Both the position numbers and the translations under genes were made by a program. This document shows, piece by piece, positions 39,384 to 52,000 of a DNA stretch of 64,000 nt. Under the pieces are notes generated by a model, which worked only from the letters and a program-made list of their open reading frames with translations, made no database searches and was not told where the DNA came from. Every line of letters starts with the position of its first letter. Position 1 is the first letter of the stretch. Where the stretch lies: contig OV884015.1 in the NCBI GenBank assembly GCA_930367205.1, forward strand, positions 38,183,288 to 38,247,287, given 5' to 3'. This stretch comes from Acanthosoma haemorrhoidale (lineage: Eukaryota > Arthropoda > Insecta > Hemiptera > Acanthosomatidae).

Positions 39384-42300
39384 CTTTTATCTTTAATTTA
39401 AAAAGAGTGGTAATTCTATATTTTCTGGAACATATCGTCTAAATAATTAAACAATTCCAAATTACATTTCTCTTTAAATTTAAAACATTCTTCTTTAGAT
39501 AACTGATTATTTCTTTTCCGGCGTTTGAAGAAATCTGCTTCGTCTCCTTCCAAAAGAATTGTACTGAAACATTAAAAGTAATGTACTTGTCAGTATCCGT
39601 GAAAGGGAAATAGATAATCAAAAAAATTAACAATAAATGTTCAGAGATATTCAGCCCTTAGCAGGTAAATCAAAAGTATGGATAGCACAGCCATATCGAG
39701 CAACAGTAATACCATAAGTATGGATAGCACAGCCATATCGAGCAACAGTAATACCATAAGTATGGATAGCACAGCCATATCGAGCAACAGTAATACCATA
39801 AGTACACATTATATGTAGTTTAATTATTCATTGCTACTTGACTATTTTTTTTTATTCCATATCTTGCTTTGATAGACCTAAATTAATCACATTACAAAAA
39901 TATAAATGTCAAATTAAATTATGCCCAAAGATTCTATAATAAATTATTCAAGTTCACTTTTATTTCATTTTTTTGAGAAACATTTTTAGCATGCACAATG
40001 ACACAAGAAACAAAATCATTCTAACTTTTATAGCGGTTTTTCGTTTAATTGAATTGCATATTGCAGAAGCCCCATAAGTATAAAAAATTGGAAAATTTTT
40101 TTTCTGTTTATTGCATTTGATTGGCGCAGATACCCCTTCTGTTCATCTTTTTTAAACACCCAGTCTGATGAGCTTGTTCAATACACCAGAGATCATACCC
40201 AGTTCTAAAATATCATTTTGAGTTGATCGAGATCAGTTAAAGAAGGAAGAATGGAAAATTCAGAAAATTAATACATAATATGCTTAAAATAATTTTTTTT
40301 TCATTTCATTTAAACGTCTGATTAATTAATACATTTTAATCAGTTTTTAAAAAGCCTTTATTTCGTTGATTTTTACCCAACTATGGGTAACGAAAGTTAT
40401 TTTTACCATAAAAATAGTAAACAATTGTTTATCTTATAACTGCAGAGTGGGGGACTTTTTTCTACCTCCACCCCTTAACTTTAATAATTATATGACAATT
40501 TCATACTAAGTGCAGAACTATCGTTTCTTTACCTTCAGGAATTTTCCTGAAAAAAAATCTGCATTTAGTGAAATGAAAAACAATTTTCTATTTTCCCAAA
40601 AATTGGAAATTCTGTACCTGGGTTCCTGAAATAATCGATTCAATTGTGACATTACTATTTTACCTTTAATATGATTTTAATAATTTGAAGTGATTCAATA
40701 GTTTTATGGTTTTCAATGGCAACTAAAGGAGGAACTAAACCTGGTGTAGATTGTTCTTTGATTCCCAGTGACTGAAACAAATCCAGTGTTTAACACTATG
40801 ACCCCACCACCCCTCTCGAATTGATGGCAACAGACTGTGGGGGAAAATTTAGGTTAAGAATTAGTATGTAAGTTATTTTTTCAGTTTTCTTTTGTTGTGA
40901 TCCAAAAGGTGAGCTCCATCACCTTGTAGAGTCTTGTCAATGATTGATGACATTGTGTATCATTGTACTTGTATTGATTATTTAACTTCTATACCAATTC
41001 AGACCTTATATAAAGTGTACCGATGGTACAGGGCATATAAAATATAGTATGTAAATAATCTAAGAATCTAATAACCTAAGAATCTATAGTAAATAAAAGT
41101 TTTGTCATTTTTTTTAACGGGATTGGAAAAAAAAAAAAACTGAGTAGTTTTTTTCATAATCGTTTAGTAGGTATTTAAAAATTTCCATCAAGCAGCCTTA
41201 GATATCGTTTCTTGACTTTCTACGTTATTTATTTCGTTTAAATATGTTTCAAAGAATACTATCCAGTATATAATTGAGATGAAAAAAAGTATTTGTTAAA
41301 ACGTCAAAAATATAATTTTAAATAAAAGGTGAAGCTATCGGTGTTTCGATTAAAATGTTATACTCAGTCTTGTGCGTAGTGCCATAATTGCAGATATTTT
41401 CTTTATAGGACAAAGATATAAATAAATAAGAATTACTTTCCTTACTCAACCACTGCTTCAACAATGTCGTAGACCAGACTTTGAAGGTGTCGGTTTTCGT
41501 GCAGCATACAAAGGCTTCTGGCGATGCATTCGTCTTTGTTGTCGTCTCGCCTGTAAGAGTACGGTAAGATTGGGTTAGCCCCAATTATGTTTAGTTATTG
41601 GTCAGTAATAATTAGGCCTCTAATCTACGAAACCACTCACAGTCCCATGATGTCTGTTACGCGCCGCAAGAGCCCGGCGTGCTCCGAGGTCGACCTGATA
41701 GAACGCTGCGGGGGTCGGAGCTCCGAGATGTTTGTCGGAAGGTTGATGTTGATCAGGATGCCAGAGTTAGTGGCGATATTTCTTCCTCGGACATCGGCAG
41801 GTAAGGCCAGACCCAGTGAGAACTGGAAATTCAAAGGTAAACAGGTTCAAGTCAAAACATAGTTCAACCGTAAATTTTTGTTATTTTCAGGAAAGTAACG
41901 ACCAAAGTGCCATAAACCTAAATGATAAATTAATTCCAGTACGTAATTAAAGTAGAAACTCATTTTCATTATTCAATAATTTATAATAATTGTTCGAAGA
42001 GGGATTGGTTACTTTGAAATGAATCTTGTTCTAATTACTTACTATCATTCATTTATGACATTTGATCTTCAATTGGTAACTGAATTCATTTACTCACTGG
42101 GTTGTAAAGTTATTTTTAAGATCGATTGAGTTTTATTTTAAAATGAATAACTACTTAGAAAGAAAGACTGGGCAAGGATGCATTTTTGGAACACAAATAG
42201 CCAGAAATATGCACTAGAACCAATACTCTGAGATCATATTAATTGAAACTTGTTAAACAAACTATTATTCATTATAAACCTTTTACGTCTTATGAATAAG

Positions 42301-44532
42301 CTAGTAAAAGTTTAGCCAAGATGGTTCGTTTTAATATATATAACCGATTAATTTTGTTTACTTAATATTTTATTGCTTATAATTATTATTTGATTATTTT
42401 TTATATATCAATGTATATATATTTATTTACTGAAATGGGTTTAAAGATTTATTTATTTTCCTCGGATGTCACCTGGTTTTCATTTTTTTTGATATTTTTC
42501 TTCAGTGGTGACTGATCCATAAACTGACTATTATTATTAATGCACAACTACAACACAGCTATCCATATTAGTATTTTTAGAAGAAATAATACAGAATAAT
42601 TCTTTTTTTATATTATATTCTATATTTAGTGCTCATTACAATCCTAGATAGCTTGTAAACGTGCATTACAAAATATTTGACGCCAGCATTCCTGCGAATT
42701 TCGTTAATCTTCAAAACAAATGCATTTTTTTTTTTAGTTTTATGGGATCTTTCGCCTTTATGTAACGGGAAAGGTGTGCTATCCAACGTCTATTTATGAA
42801 TATAGTATGAAATGAAAATATATGGTTTAATGGAAAGTTGTGGGTTTATTTAAGTAAATAACGTCATTTTTTTGTCTTTACACAAGTTATTTATTTCTTA
42901 TTAACAATCGCTCAGAATGTTGTTAATGACAGGGGCGATTGACTTGCTACATTATGCTACAGTATGCCAAGCGAGCAAGTCAGAAAGTAAGTACCGCTAT
43001 CATCAACATTCTGAGCACTTGAGAACGCCAGTTTGTGCTGCTTCCGAACCAGAAATCAATAACCTTTCAATAACTTATTATTCATTATTATTATTCAATA
43101 ACCTATGGGAAGGCAAAAATAGGATGCTATTTATTAAAGTCCGTGTACGTCTAAGGATTCAAGCCGAAAATCTTCATGTCATGAAGCAGTTGAACTAACT
43201 ATTACATCACTTCAGAACGTTCGAGGCCATCGTATATTGCAGTAGCTGAGTTGTTTAAATTACCGCGTGGAATTAGTCGCTCAATTATGGAGTTGCGGGA
43301 TAATGCGTTCGTTATCAACAGGTGTCCTTTGAATGGCTCATTAATGTCCTCTAGCTAACAATAGCTCACACTAGCCTCAAACGTCAGTTTTTATCGTTAC
43401 TGTCTCAAAGGAGTCTAATTAGTCAATTACGAGTCTTTTTTATTTTTGGCCTTTATTAATGGATTCACAATATCAGTGAAATAAATATTCTAACTAAGAA
43501 GAGTCTTGAATTTAGAAGTTGTGAAGCCAATATAGAAAACGCTATAAACTACGAGGGCCCGTCCGGTAAGTTTTACATCCCCGGCGCTCTTTAAAGAAGA
43601 TTCTGAATAGACTTTTGGTTGATCTTTAAAGGAGATACTGAATACACTTTTGGTTCCATCTTGACAAATATGGAACCTAAAAATGAGAATCACTGAAAGG
43701 CGAGACCTCCACGGACTCTTTGGACAGCAGTGTAGACTACTAAACAGAAAGCTCGAATATTTTGTTTGTAGGGCCCTCTATTTTTATTCTAATAATGATT
43801 AGAATGTACAGAGATTTTAATGGGTTTTGAATGGGACAAATGATAATTGTTAACATATCTGTAATATATGTTTAGTACTTATAAGCATACAGCTGTTGAA
43901 AGCTCAGGTCTCTTGGGAAAAAATATCGTATTTTAATAGGATTATCGAGAGCCACAAAAGAACAGATAGCGACATTAGACGACAACCACAAGCAGGAAGG
44001 GCGAATGAATGAAAATCAGAAGGAACCGGGCTTGAATCCCGCCGAAATTCTCAAAGTTACTCTGGAACATGTTATCAATGGTAACGTACATACCCGACAT
44101 TAATCAACCGATTTAATCGTGAATCACATAATTCTTCAGTAATGTTAAACGTTTCGAAGTATCATCCTGTTAACATCCATCATCGCCCATCTCTGTAATT
44201 GTGACGATTTTGCACTAGGCAAAGCCCAACAAGTAGCTTTACATTAAAAGGGCAGCTTTGTATGATGGTGTTTTTTTTTCACTTTATGCTGACTAAACTT
44301 AAAATAATAAAACCAGGGAGAAGTTTGGGATGGAGTATACGTTCACAATTCCGAATGGAAGGTGGTAAAATTTAATAAAGTAAAACTAATTTGTAAGATC
44401 AGTTACCTGAATGACAGAGTTGTTAGGGTATATGATAGACCTCTTCCCTTGGTGGTGTCTCGTAGTGTTCCCTGAAGAGTCGGAGAAGGCCAGCAAAGTG
44501 CCCACTAGAAAGCACACAGCCAACGAGGACAT
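39311..44532 (-). CDS. DM4/DM12 family secreted protein, gene C
   Basis: Join on the minus strand: 44532-44407, 41822-41641, 41550-41446 and, tentatively, 39383-39311; 486 nt, 161 residues. The true ATG is at 44532, because the frame further upstream starts at a GTG. It encodes a signal peptide (MSSLAVCFLVGTLLAF), then KRSIIYPNNSVIQ (the YP motif of the family), FSLGLALPADVRG, a ROLL-like helix LLRRVTDIMGL, and the Cys-pair exon DDNKDECIARSLCMLHE. Exon 3 is again 105 nt in phase 2/2. The tentative last exon would read SGLSAGQGCINIKRCHC and align with ASGMAGAGCEEYEC of gene B, but its acceptor (ATAAAAG) is weak. If exon 3 is not spliced, the TAA directly after VVE ends the protein. The first three exons are secure. 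Confidence 0.8.
39675..39800 (+). repeat. Perfect 42-bp tandem repeat, three units
   Basis: Units at 39675-39716, 39717-39758 and 39759-39800 are identical, each beginning AGTATGGATAGCACAGCC and ending AATACCATA. It lies in the proposed intron 3 of gene C. Identity suggests a recent expansion. Confidence 0.95.
39801..40770. other. Intronic or intergenic AT-rich sequence
   Basis: No gene, repeat boundary or RNA is recognised. Confidence 0.4.
40775..41110 (+). mobile_element. Non-LTR 3' fragment
   Basis: Begins CCAGTGTTTAACACTATGAC and continues TTGATGGCAACAGACTGT, GGTGAGCTCCATCACC and a 3' UTR. It matches the copies at 33800 and 47130. Severely 5'-truncated. Confidence 0.75.
41446..41550 (-). 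CDS. Gene C exon 3 (Cys-pair exon, 105 nt)
   Basis: Acceptor CTCTTACAG, donor GA|GTAAGG. It encodes DDNKDECIARSLCMLHE and ends in YDIVEAVV plus a split codon. Confidence 0.85.
41641..41822 (-). CDS. Gene C exon 2
   Basis: Acceptor AATTTCCAG, donor CT|GTGAGT. It encodes FSLGLALPADVRGRNI, a NLPTNISEL segment with a sequon, and LLRRVTDIMG. Confidence 0.85.
41823..44406. other. Intron 1 of gene C
   Basis: AT-rich and mostly featureless. The only structure I support is the 35-bp tandem duplication at 43589-43658. Confidence 0.4.
43589..43658 (+). repeat. Imperfect 35-bp tandem duplication
   Basis: Two adjacent units starting CTTTAAAG and containing CTGAATA-ACTTTTGGTT. They differ at a handful of positions. 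Confidence 0.7.
44407..44532 (-). CDS. Gene C exon 1 (signal peptide)
   Basis: ATG at 44532, 42 codons, donor CAG|GTAACT in phase 0. Hydrophobic signal, a GNTT sequon, and KRSIIYPNNSVIQ at the end. Confidence 0.83.
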
Positions 44533-44586
44533 TTGAACAGCTACTGCAACAGCTCTAAGTGTCACAGGTACAAATATGTTTGACAC

Positions 44587-45640
44587 TTTCGTAGTAGGTC
44601 ACCGGCCAGCTAATAGGTGAAGTAGTGGGACAAGAAAGCAGGTGATATGGTCGTGATTTCCATGGTCGTGAAGACCATTTTTACCCCCAATAGAAGACCT
44701 TACTGAGGGCATTATGGTTTATTTGGACAACACAGACACTCAGATTCGACACCCAATTGAAACAATGGTTAAAATAATGATTTTGAATTTTTAAATTACA
44801 AGGAATAGTGGATGAAGCATTTTGTTACTCTGAATTACAATTTTGAGAAAAATTATAATGCAATTCTATTGGATAAGAATCAGACTGATAACTGTACCTC
44901 AAATGATACTAGTGAACATATGTTCTATCAAGGTCCGTATACCCAAGTCCAGTAGTAATCCTTGCTATTATGGATTCTGTTGCTGTTACGATAAGTTACA
45001 AACGATTTTAAGATAGTTATATAAACCATCAAAGTCCCCATATCACTTCTTCAGCGCAACAGTGAGACAACTTAAGGTGCGTTCTAACGAATCAAGTTTA
45101 GTTGACCAACAAAAGAGGAATATGACTTGAATCAGTTTTTGTCCACACATTTCAATAGAGAGTGATTCAATTTAATTCAGTCGGATATGGTGTCGAAAGC
45201 AGTTGTACGTGAAGTTGTAAATACAGTTACTGTTTTGTTAGAAGAACTAAAAACAATTTCTGTTGACATGAGTAAAAATTGTAAAAAACGTCGGTTTTGG
45301 GTGGTGTATTAGCATCACATTTTCAGACTACTTGAGGCTCATTTTTAAAATTAAAAATACTACACAAAATACATAACACATGCACGAGTAGTGAGACTAG
45401 TTGAAAACGAACTGAAGTTCCCACCTTCACACGTGTCAAGGATGCTGCAATTTGAAACCTTGAATTGGTGGACAACTTGAACGATTACGTTTGACTGCAT
45501 CAAACTTTTCTTGATCCAGATAGAAAGTTGTTCTACTATATTTATCTACAATTTTCTGAACAGCCAATATATACTGCCCTATTTAACTTAAATTGCTATG
45601 GAAAAGGTGATTAAGATATTAAATACATTTCTTAATAAAC
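44587..45640. other. Intergenic between gene C and the protease
   Basis: No gene is recognised in this kilobase. Confidence 0.4.
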
Positions 45641-45641
45641 A

Positions 45642-45647
45642 TTTATT
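45642..45647 (-). terminator. Possible poly(A) signal of the protease gene
   Basis: AATAAA on the minus strand, about 206 nt after the stop codon. It is the nearest canonical hexamer. Confidence 0.4.
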
Positions 45648-45852
45648 TCTATTGGATCTCGGTGGAAAAATACAACATATTAGCACTAGGCCTATCAAGG
45701 AGGGTACGGAGTTTTATGAAAACTTGATTGCATCTTATTTTTCATTTAAAAAAACAACAACATTATATCAGTCTTTAACGAGTTCCTTACATTATTTCGG
45801 AAATTTTTTTTTTTCCTTATTTACTTTTTGAAGATTGTCGTCGCAAGTTGTT

Positions 45853-46014
45853 TCAATAAGCGGGGACTTTAAGAGGAGCGAAGGCCACCATCTTCCGGTC
45901 CAGGTCGAAGATGCTGTAGTAATTGGAGAGGAACATGATCCCCAACACCCAGTCTGTATCGAAGTTTCCTGTCAGACCCAGCATGCAGTAGCCGGGGTGA
46001 GCCGTGGACGGGTT
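45853..46014 (-). CDS. Protease exon 9 (C-terminus)
   Basis: Acceptor TTTTTAG. It encodes [16 protein letters not shown], then [20 protein letters not shown] and MVAFAPLK, ending TGA at 45853-45855. Confidence 0.95.
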   Translation of the reverse strand, partial: NPSTAHPGYCMLGLTGNFDTDWVLGIMFLSNYYSIFDLDRKMVAFAPLKVPAY

Positions 46015-49000
46015 CTAAAAAAACATATCAGTCATATGTAAGCTATTTTAAATTAATGCCGTACTAATATTAGATATCAAAAAGTATAATAAAATATAAA
46101 TAATAGGAAGACAAATAAGACTTAGATGACAGGGCCTATGTGGGCGATTCGGACAACTGACTGCTTTAGGCATGATCAAACAACATGAAATCCCACCTCA
46201 CACTAGAAAACTTAACTCTCACTTACCAAGTCTTAATAAAGCCAATCTGGACTTACGAGCTTCAACTATGGAATACAGCAAAACCCTCCATCATCCAATC
46301 TAAAGTCCTAATAGAATCAGTAAGCTCACCTAATAAAACCCTTTTCGAATAAAAACTCCTGCTATAAAAAGATTACATTTCCTCATAATTAATTATATAA
46401 TTCCTTTATTGTGCTAAAATTACAATCTGCCTTGCTAGGCAATAAGTAATTAAGATATACTATCATTCATACCATATTTACTATAATTAATTATTAATTA
46501 ATTAATAATTAATAATAATAATAAGGAAGGCTGGCTTTTAGGCCTCAAGATGCCCCAACACACAAGAATCCCCTGGCAGGCATAAGTATACAAAGCCCTC
46601 AGAACGATTAGGGACTTGGGCCACAAGCTACAGAAGCTCAAGACGCGAGGAAGCTAACCAGTGCGGAGCGTCCGCACTGAACACACCCCATCCTCAATGG
46701 AATGACTGATTGTACATTTTCAGATAGACTGCATACTCGAAAGAAAAACAGAAAGAAATCTAGCAAATTGCAAATTTTACTCAGCGACCGTAAAAAATGT
46801 TTACATAGTAAGAAAGTAAGATAGCTTTAATTAATTGTTAATTATATTTGTTGGCATAATTATCGATTACCAAAATATTTTAAGAGATTCATTATTATTA
46901 GAATTAAATCAATTGATTTTAATAATATTATATAATAATTACATTTTGTCTACAACTGAGGTGTTAAATTGCAAGATATTAAATAAATTAAGTTTAAAGA
47001 CACTAATAGTTGTCTTCTCTTCAATAATAGAAAACATTATTACATTATTAATTAATTAATATTAACAATTGTCTTTATTACTAAATAACATTAATTTATT
47101 AACATTATTATATTTATTTTTTTAATTTCATAGTCCCTTTAAATTTACAGATAATTATATACAATTATAGATCCTCAGGCGAATCTATTTACAAATTATT
47201 TTTGTATTTCCTGTAGCATCGCTACATTATTTACAGGTTTTGTTATTTTATAAAAATTATATAATGAATGATACACATTATACGTGACTGGACTAAACTG
47301 ACTAATAAAGGTGATCGGGCTCACCTTTTTGATCAACCTTAAAACTAATTTACATACTAATTCTTAACCTAATTTTTCCCCGGCAGTCTGTTGCCATCGA
47401 TGCGGGAGGGGTGGTGGGGTCATAGTGTTAAACACTGGGTTTGTCAGGTGCTGCAACGAGTCAAAAAACTTGATGTGTCTCCGGCGGATGAACTCACCTA
47501 CCGACGGCACACCAAGCAACGGGCGCAGGTCAGCGTTCTTTAACCTCTCGAGAGAGGTATGTCGGACCACTTTTCGCATGATCCCATTCTGGAAATGTTG
47601 GAGACATTTGGCTGTATTGTCAGTCAAGTGGGTAAATAGCGGGGCACCGTACAGCAGAGCTGGCCGGACGAAACATTTATAGATCATCAGTTTGAGACGA
47701 AGTGACAGGTTGGGTGACGTTACCAAGTGCGATAGCCGGTAAGACCTCTGTCGTACTTTTAATATTTTATTACTAAAATGAGTAGAGAAATGGAGATGCC
47801 TATCCATTTTTATACCCAGATAGTGCATTGAGAAAGCTGGTGAGTTCTCTTGCCCTCCTATACTATATGATTTTGGCAAGGATTTTTCAAGGGAGAAGGT
47901 AAGGATCAAGCAAGGGAGAAGATTACGCAGTCGGTCTTCCCTCCGTTTACACTGACGTTTAACATGCCCAGTCTGTCACTGATAACGTTACAAACTGACT
48001 CGGCCTGTGTAAGAGCTCTTTGTGCACTCATGCTGCTGCTGTAAACCGCAATGTCGTCGGCGAAAGCGATTACATTAGCTTTCTTATAATTTGTCCCAAC
48101 AATTGATCAGTGATCAATATATGTAGGTTTTACCTCAGTATCAACTAAAAGTAAGTGTTTGGTAAGCTTACCGTGAAAGTGTAATCCTTCCCTTTGAGAG
48201 TGTATTTCTTCCTATTGATGATAAATGTCAGATCTGGAAGACTGTCTATCGTATCACATTTTACCTTGAAACAAAAAAAATTATTAAAATCGTTAGAAAT
48301 AGTAATTTTAACGCTCAAAATACTATTTTCTATTGGTCACATGTTGTCGATCTTTCAGCTTAAGAAGAAAAAAAAAGACTACATACAATACTACCAGCTT
48401 AGATAGTCATTTCAATTTTATAGTTCATTATCATTGAAAATTCGAATTCATAAGCCCCAATCTTGGATTTATCATTCTGTGATTGGGGAAATTTACTTTT
48501 TCAGCATTTATTAATTTAAAAAATGATTTTGACAGTCGAGCAAGTAGTGTAGTTGCTTTAGTGGAAGACAGTCAAAGCGAAAGATATGGACCCCGTGCAT
48601 TGGGTTTACCTTAAACTACTGTACGGAGAGCAATTACACGTGACAGGGTTTGTGTAATCACAGACAATGGGATCGGTTTGGCCGCGAGTGACAGAGCCAA
48701 GAGATGACTGGTTTATTGTACTGCACACACTTAGGAATAGGTTTTCAACTGCTACCAAGACTGCTCAACCGACCTCTTTGTACAAGGGAGTATCAATATG
48801 TGCAGAAACTGTTAGAAGAATTGCTGAAGTGAATTTAAGCCACCGGAGACTACCATTAGGGCCAGAGAACACCGCAGAGCTCGTTTCAAATTTGCTCGGC
48901 AACTTTTGTGTCATATATAGGAATAAATATAAACAGAGCACGATGTTGAGAAAACAGGATTTTTTCTTGATAATTTTTCTGCGTATTATGAGTGAAAAAG

Positions 49001-52000
49001 TAGGCTCGAGTTGGAAAATAATGCATTCAGTACAGAGCAATAGATATTTTATTATTACTATTAAGGGTCAGTGTGACGTCAATTATTACCATGTCAGGAC
49101 TGAGTGCATTTTCATTGCCTATAGCGCTTAACCTATCAATATTTATTGAGATTTCTCAAAGCAGAGATAGTCTTTGGCCAAGTTTTTTTTTCTCCAGCCA
49201 CGGTGTCACACACCCTCGAGTTCAATATTCTAAAACAATTCTTTAAAAAAACAATGAAGAGTTGGATTTCGTTATCTTGAAAATAGTGGTCACAAATACC
49301 TTTTAGCAGCCTGTAAATGAATAGGACAACATTTATTTTTACTTGAATTTAATTTTAAATTGAATTTTCATTATCTGAAGAATAAGAACTATTGTACTCT
49401 GCCGAATTTTCTCAGAGGGGTTTTAAGATATATTTTATATGAAATAAAAATGTATTTCATGTCAAAAAAAAAATGGTTAATCAACATGTACAAGAGCTGT
49501 GATTAGATTTGAAATGATCTTTTGAAATTCATTGTCACGCCGAGTTTAAGAAAATGTCTAAGAAAAGCGACCTGGCCACGTGTTAATTACCTTCATCGTT
49601 ATTCGTTACGGGCGGTCATGACTTGTACGTGCTTATTAAAAATACAGTCTTAACCGGTGGGTTAATAGACGCTATCTTCTCACTCAACAAACAGGATATT
49701 TTTAAATAATATTTTTTTTTTAATTGCATGGTTTACTTCTCGTCCTATAAAGAAAACCTCCTAATTCGATTTCAATAACTTTAATGAATTTCAGATATTT
49801 CGAAGGATGCAAAAGTTTACAATGATTAAAATATGTCCATAATATCTTTCCAAAGTTTATTAATTATTAGTTTATTGCAAAGTTTTGAACTGATATCTGT
49901 CCATCCTCAGGCAACACATACAGAACCAAACAAACAAAAACAAACGTTTTTAATATCGTTACAATTTTGCCCCCAAAAAATCATTTAAACAATATTCCAC
50001 TCAATACAAAACATCTGTTTATTTCACGCGAGTTGTTTCATCTAAACATAAAACGTTAATAAAGTAAATAAATTAAACCAGTAATCATTTTTTTAATATT
50101 TTCTGGTCAAGAAATTGTCATGTCAGTTGGAATTCAATCATGTTATCTGGTCAGAGCTTCCATATGCATAAGTTGTAGTGAGAGGTTATTAATGGTTGCT
50201 GGTGCAATGTGCTGCTTAATATGATTTGGCAGATCTATCTAGCAGTTGAAAAAAATGACTATTGCATTCAACATGTTTATTATATCCACGTAGTGCTGGT
50301 CTGTTTTTTACATTTTAAAATTACCTGTATTGTTTTTTTATATTTCTGTTTCTAGTAATGGTTTCTTATAGTTTCCGGTATCTGTTATTATCTTCTTTCC
50401 CTATTACATAAATGATGGCATCAAATAGTTTTATTGTCTTAGTGATAATTATAATAATTTAAACACGTAATAAAATATTAGCTTATGCATAAATCAGTCG
50501 CATCGACATTTTTCCTTTTTCTGGTTACACCATCGATTTTTTTCCGTTTAAAATATTAATTAATAAATGTACTCTCTGACTATACCACAATTTTCAGTTA
50601 TCTTATAATCAAAGTAAAATGTCCTTTTCTATCAACATAATTATAAGATACTTGAGAATGGTGGTATAATATCTGACAGCGCTCTTGTCAATATAGAATA
50701 AATTGTGGGTAAACCAGAGAGAGGTGTACATTTATGAACATGAATATCCCACAACCGGGCTTCAAACATAAAACTATATTAAATCAGTCATACACTAAAT
50801 TTAATTTGAAATACAAAATTTTTGAAATACAAAGAAATTTGTTTCTTCAATTGCTTATAAAACTACAGGAGAATTTCTGAAATATTTACTAAGTGATTGA
50901 TAAAAAAAAACAATAAATATTTTTATTAATAATACTTAATTCCATTTGATAAATCATCTTGATCTCTGAAAAGTCGATTTTCAAAAATACTACTTAAATA
51001 GGCTTGAACAGTATTTAACACATTCTATTTCAATTATTTCCCCTTAAAATGTTTTTGTTTTCTGATAGCCTTGAAATAATTTCTGCGATTCTGTCTCTTG
51101 TGTGTTTCTAACCGCGGAGGAAAAGGGGAACAGACTTCTTAAACAGCGATGCTCGGAAAATGTTTGTTGAGTATGGATGGATAAACGTCAGCGAAACTGG
51201 TGTGACTTTGATCGAATTTGTTCTTTTAAGTGAGTCACGAGACTAAATTTTGTGACCAACACATGTACATATGCAATGACGACTTACGAAATGATATCCA
51301 TTCTCCAGTTCTTCAGCATTCATCCGGTTGATATACTTGGTCACTTCGTTTATAGGCCCTGTTATCATCGTGTTTCCTGTGTCCACGATACCGTGGCACT
51401 GCCGACAAAATGTCTTATTTTGGCCGACATAGATTCTGAAACGAAAATATTCATGAAGCAATACTTGAGTAGCGATGGAATACTGGTTTAAAAAAACATA
51501 CAAAATTCAGGATTGTTGAAACAAATTATTAACACAAATGAAAAATGATGTAGTCACCTATATTACATGACCTCTCATTTGTCGTACCAATGAACAATGT
51601 CGTACCGAAGAAAACCCCTTGCTCCAGTTCTTATGTCCTCACTTGAACTCTACTTTGTATGCACCTATTGGAGTCATATTTCGTGTCAAGCATAAGGATT
51701 AATACAAAAGGTGACAATACACGATATGAAACCTTATTGCATGGCCAAATTAAACAGAACCTTACTTCATAAAGACAATGATTTAATTGGTAGTACGAAA
51801 TGATCTGAGCGAAAGAAAATTTGCGTAAAGACAGAACAGTCTTCTTACATATCAGCAACTCTAGACAGAAGCTAAACATATGGTAGAACAATTATAGAAG
51901 CAAAAATATCAACAGTTTGAAAGAATCAAAAAAACCTTTAATGCTGCTTTTTCAGAGTCGCTTGATAAGAATATATCTGATAAACGCCAGTATTAAGTGA

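Noticed and set aside
39675..39800. CRISPR-like array
   Set aside because: The three units are contiguous with no spacers, and the context is eukaryotic; it is a plain tandem repeat.
44533..44586. Eighteen extra codons upstream of the gene C start
   Set aside because: The frame there begins with GTG rather than ATG, and the downstream ATG at 44532 gives a proper signal peptide.
45598..46041. Plus-strand frames around 45.6-46.0 kb
   Set aside because: The right-hand one is antisense to protease exon 9, whose C-terminal motif is unmistakable; the left-hand one is AT-rich and featureless.
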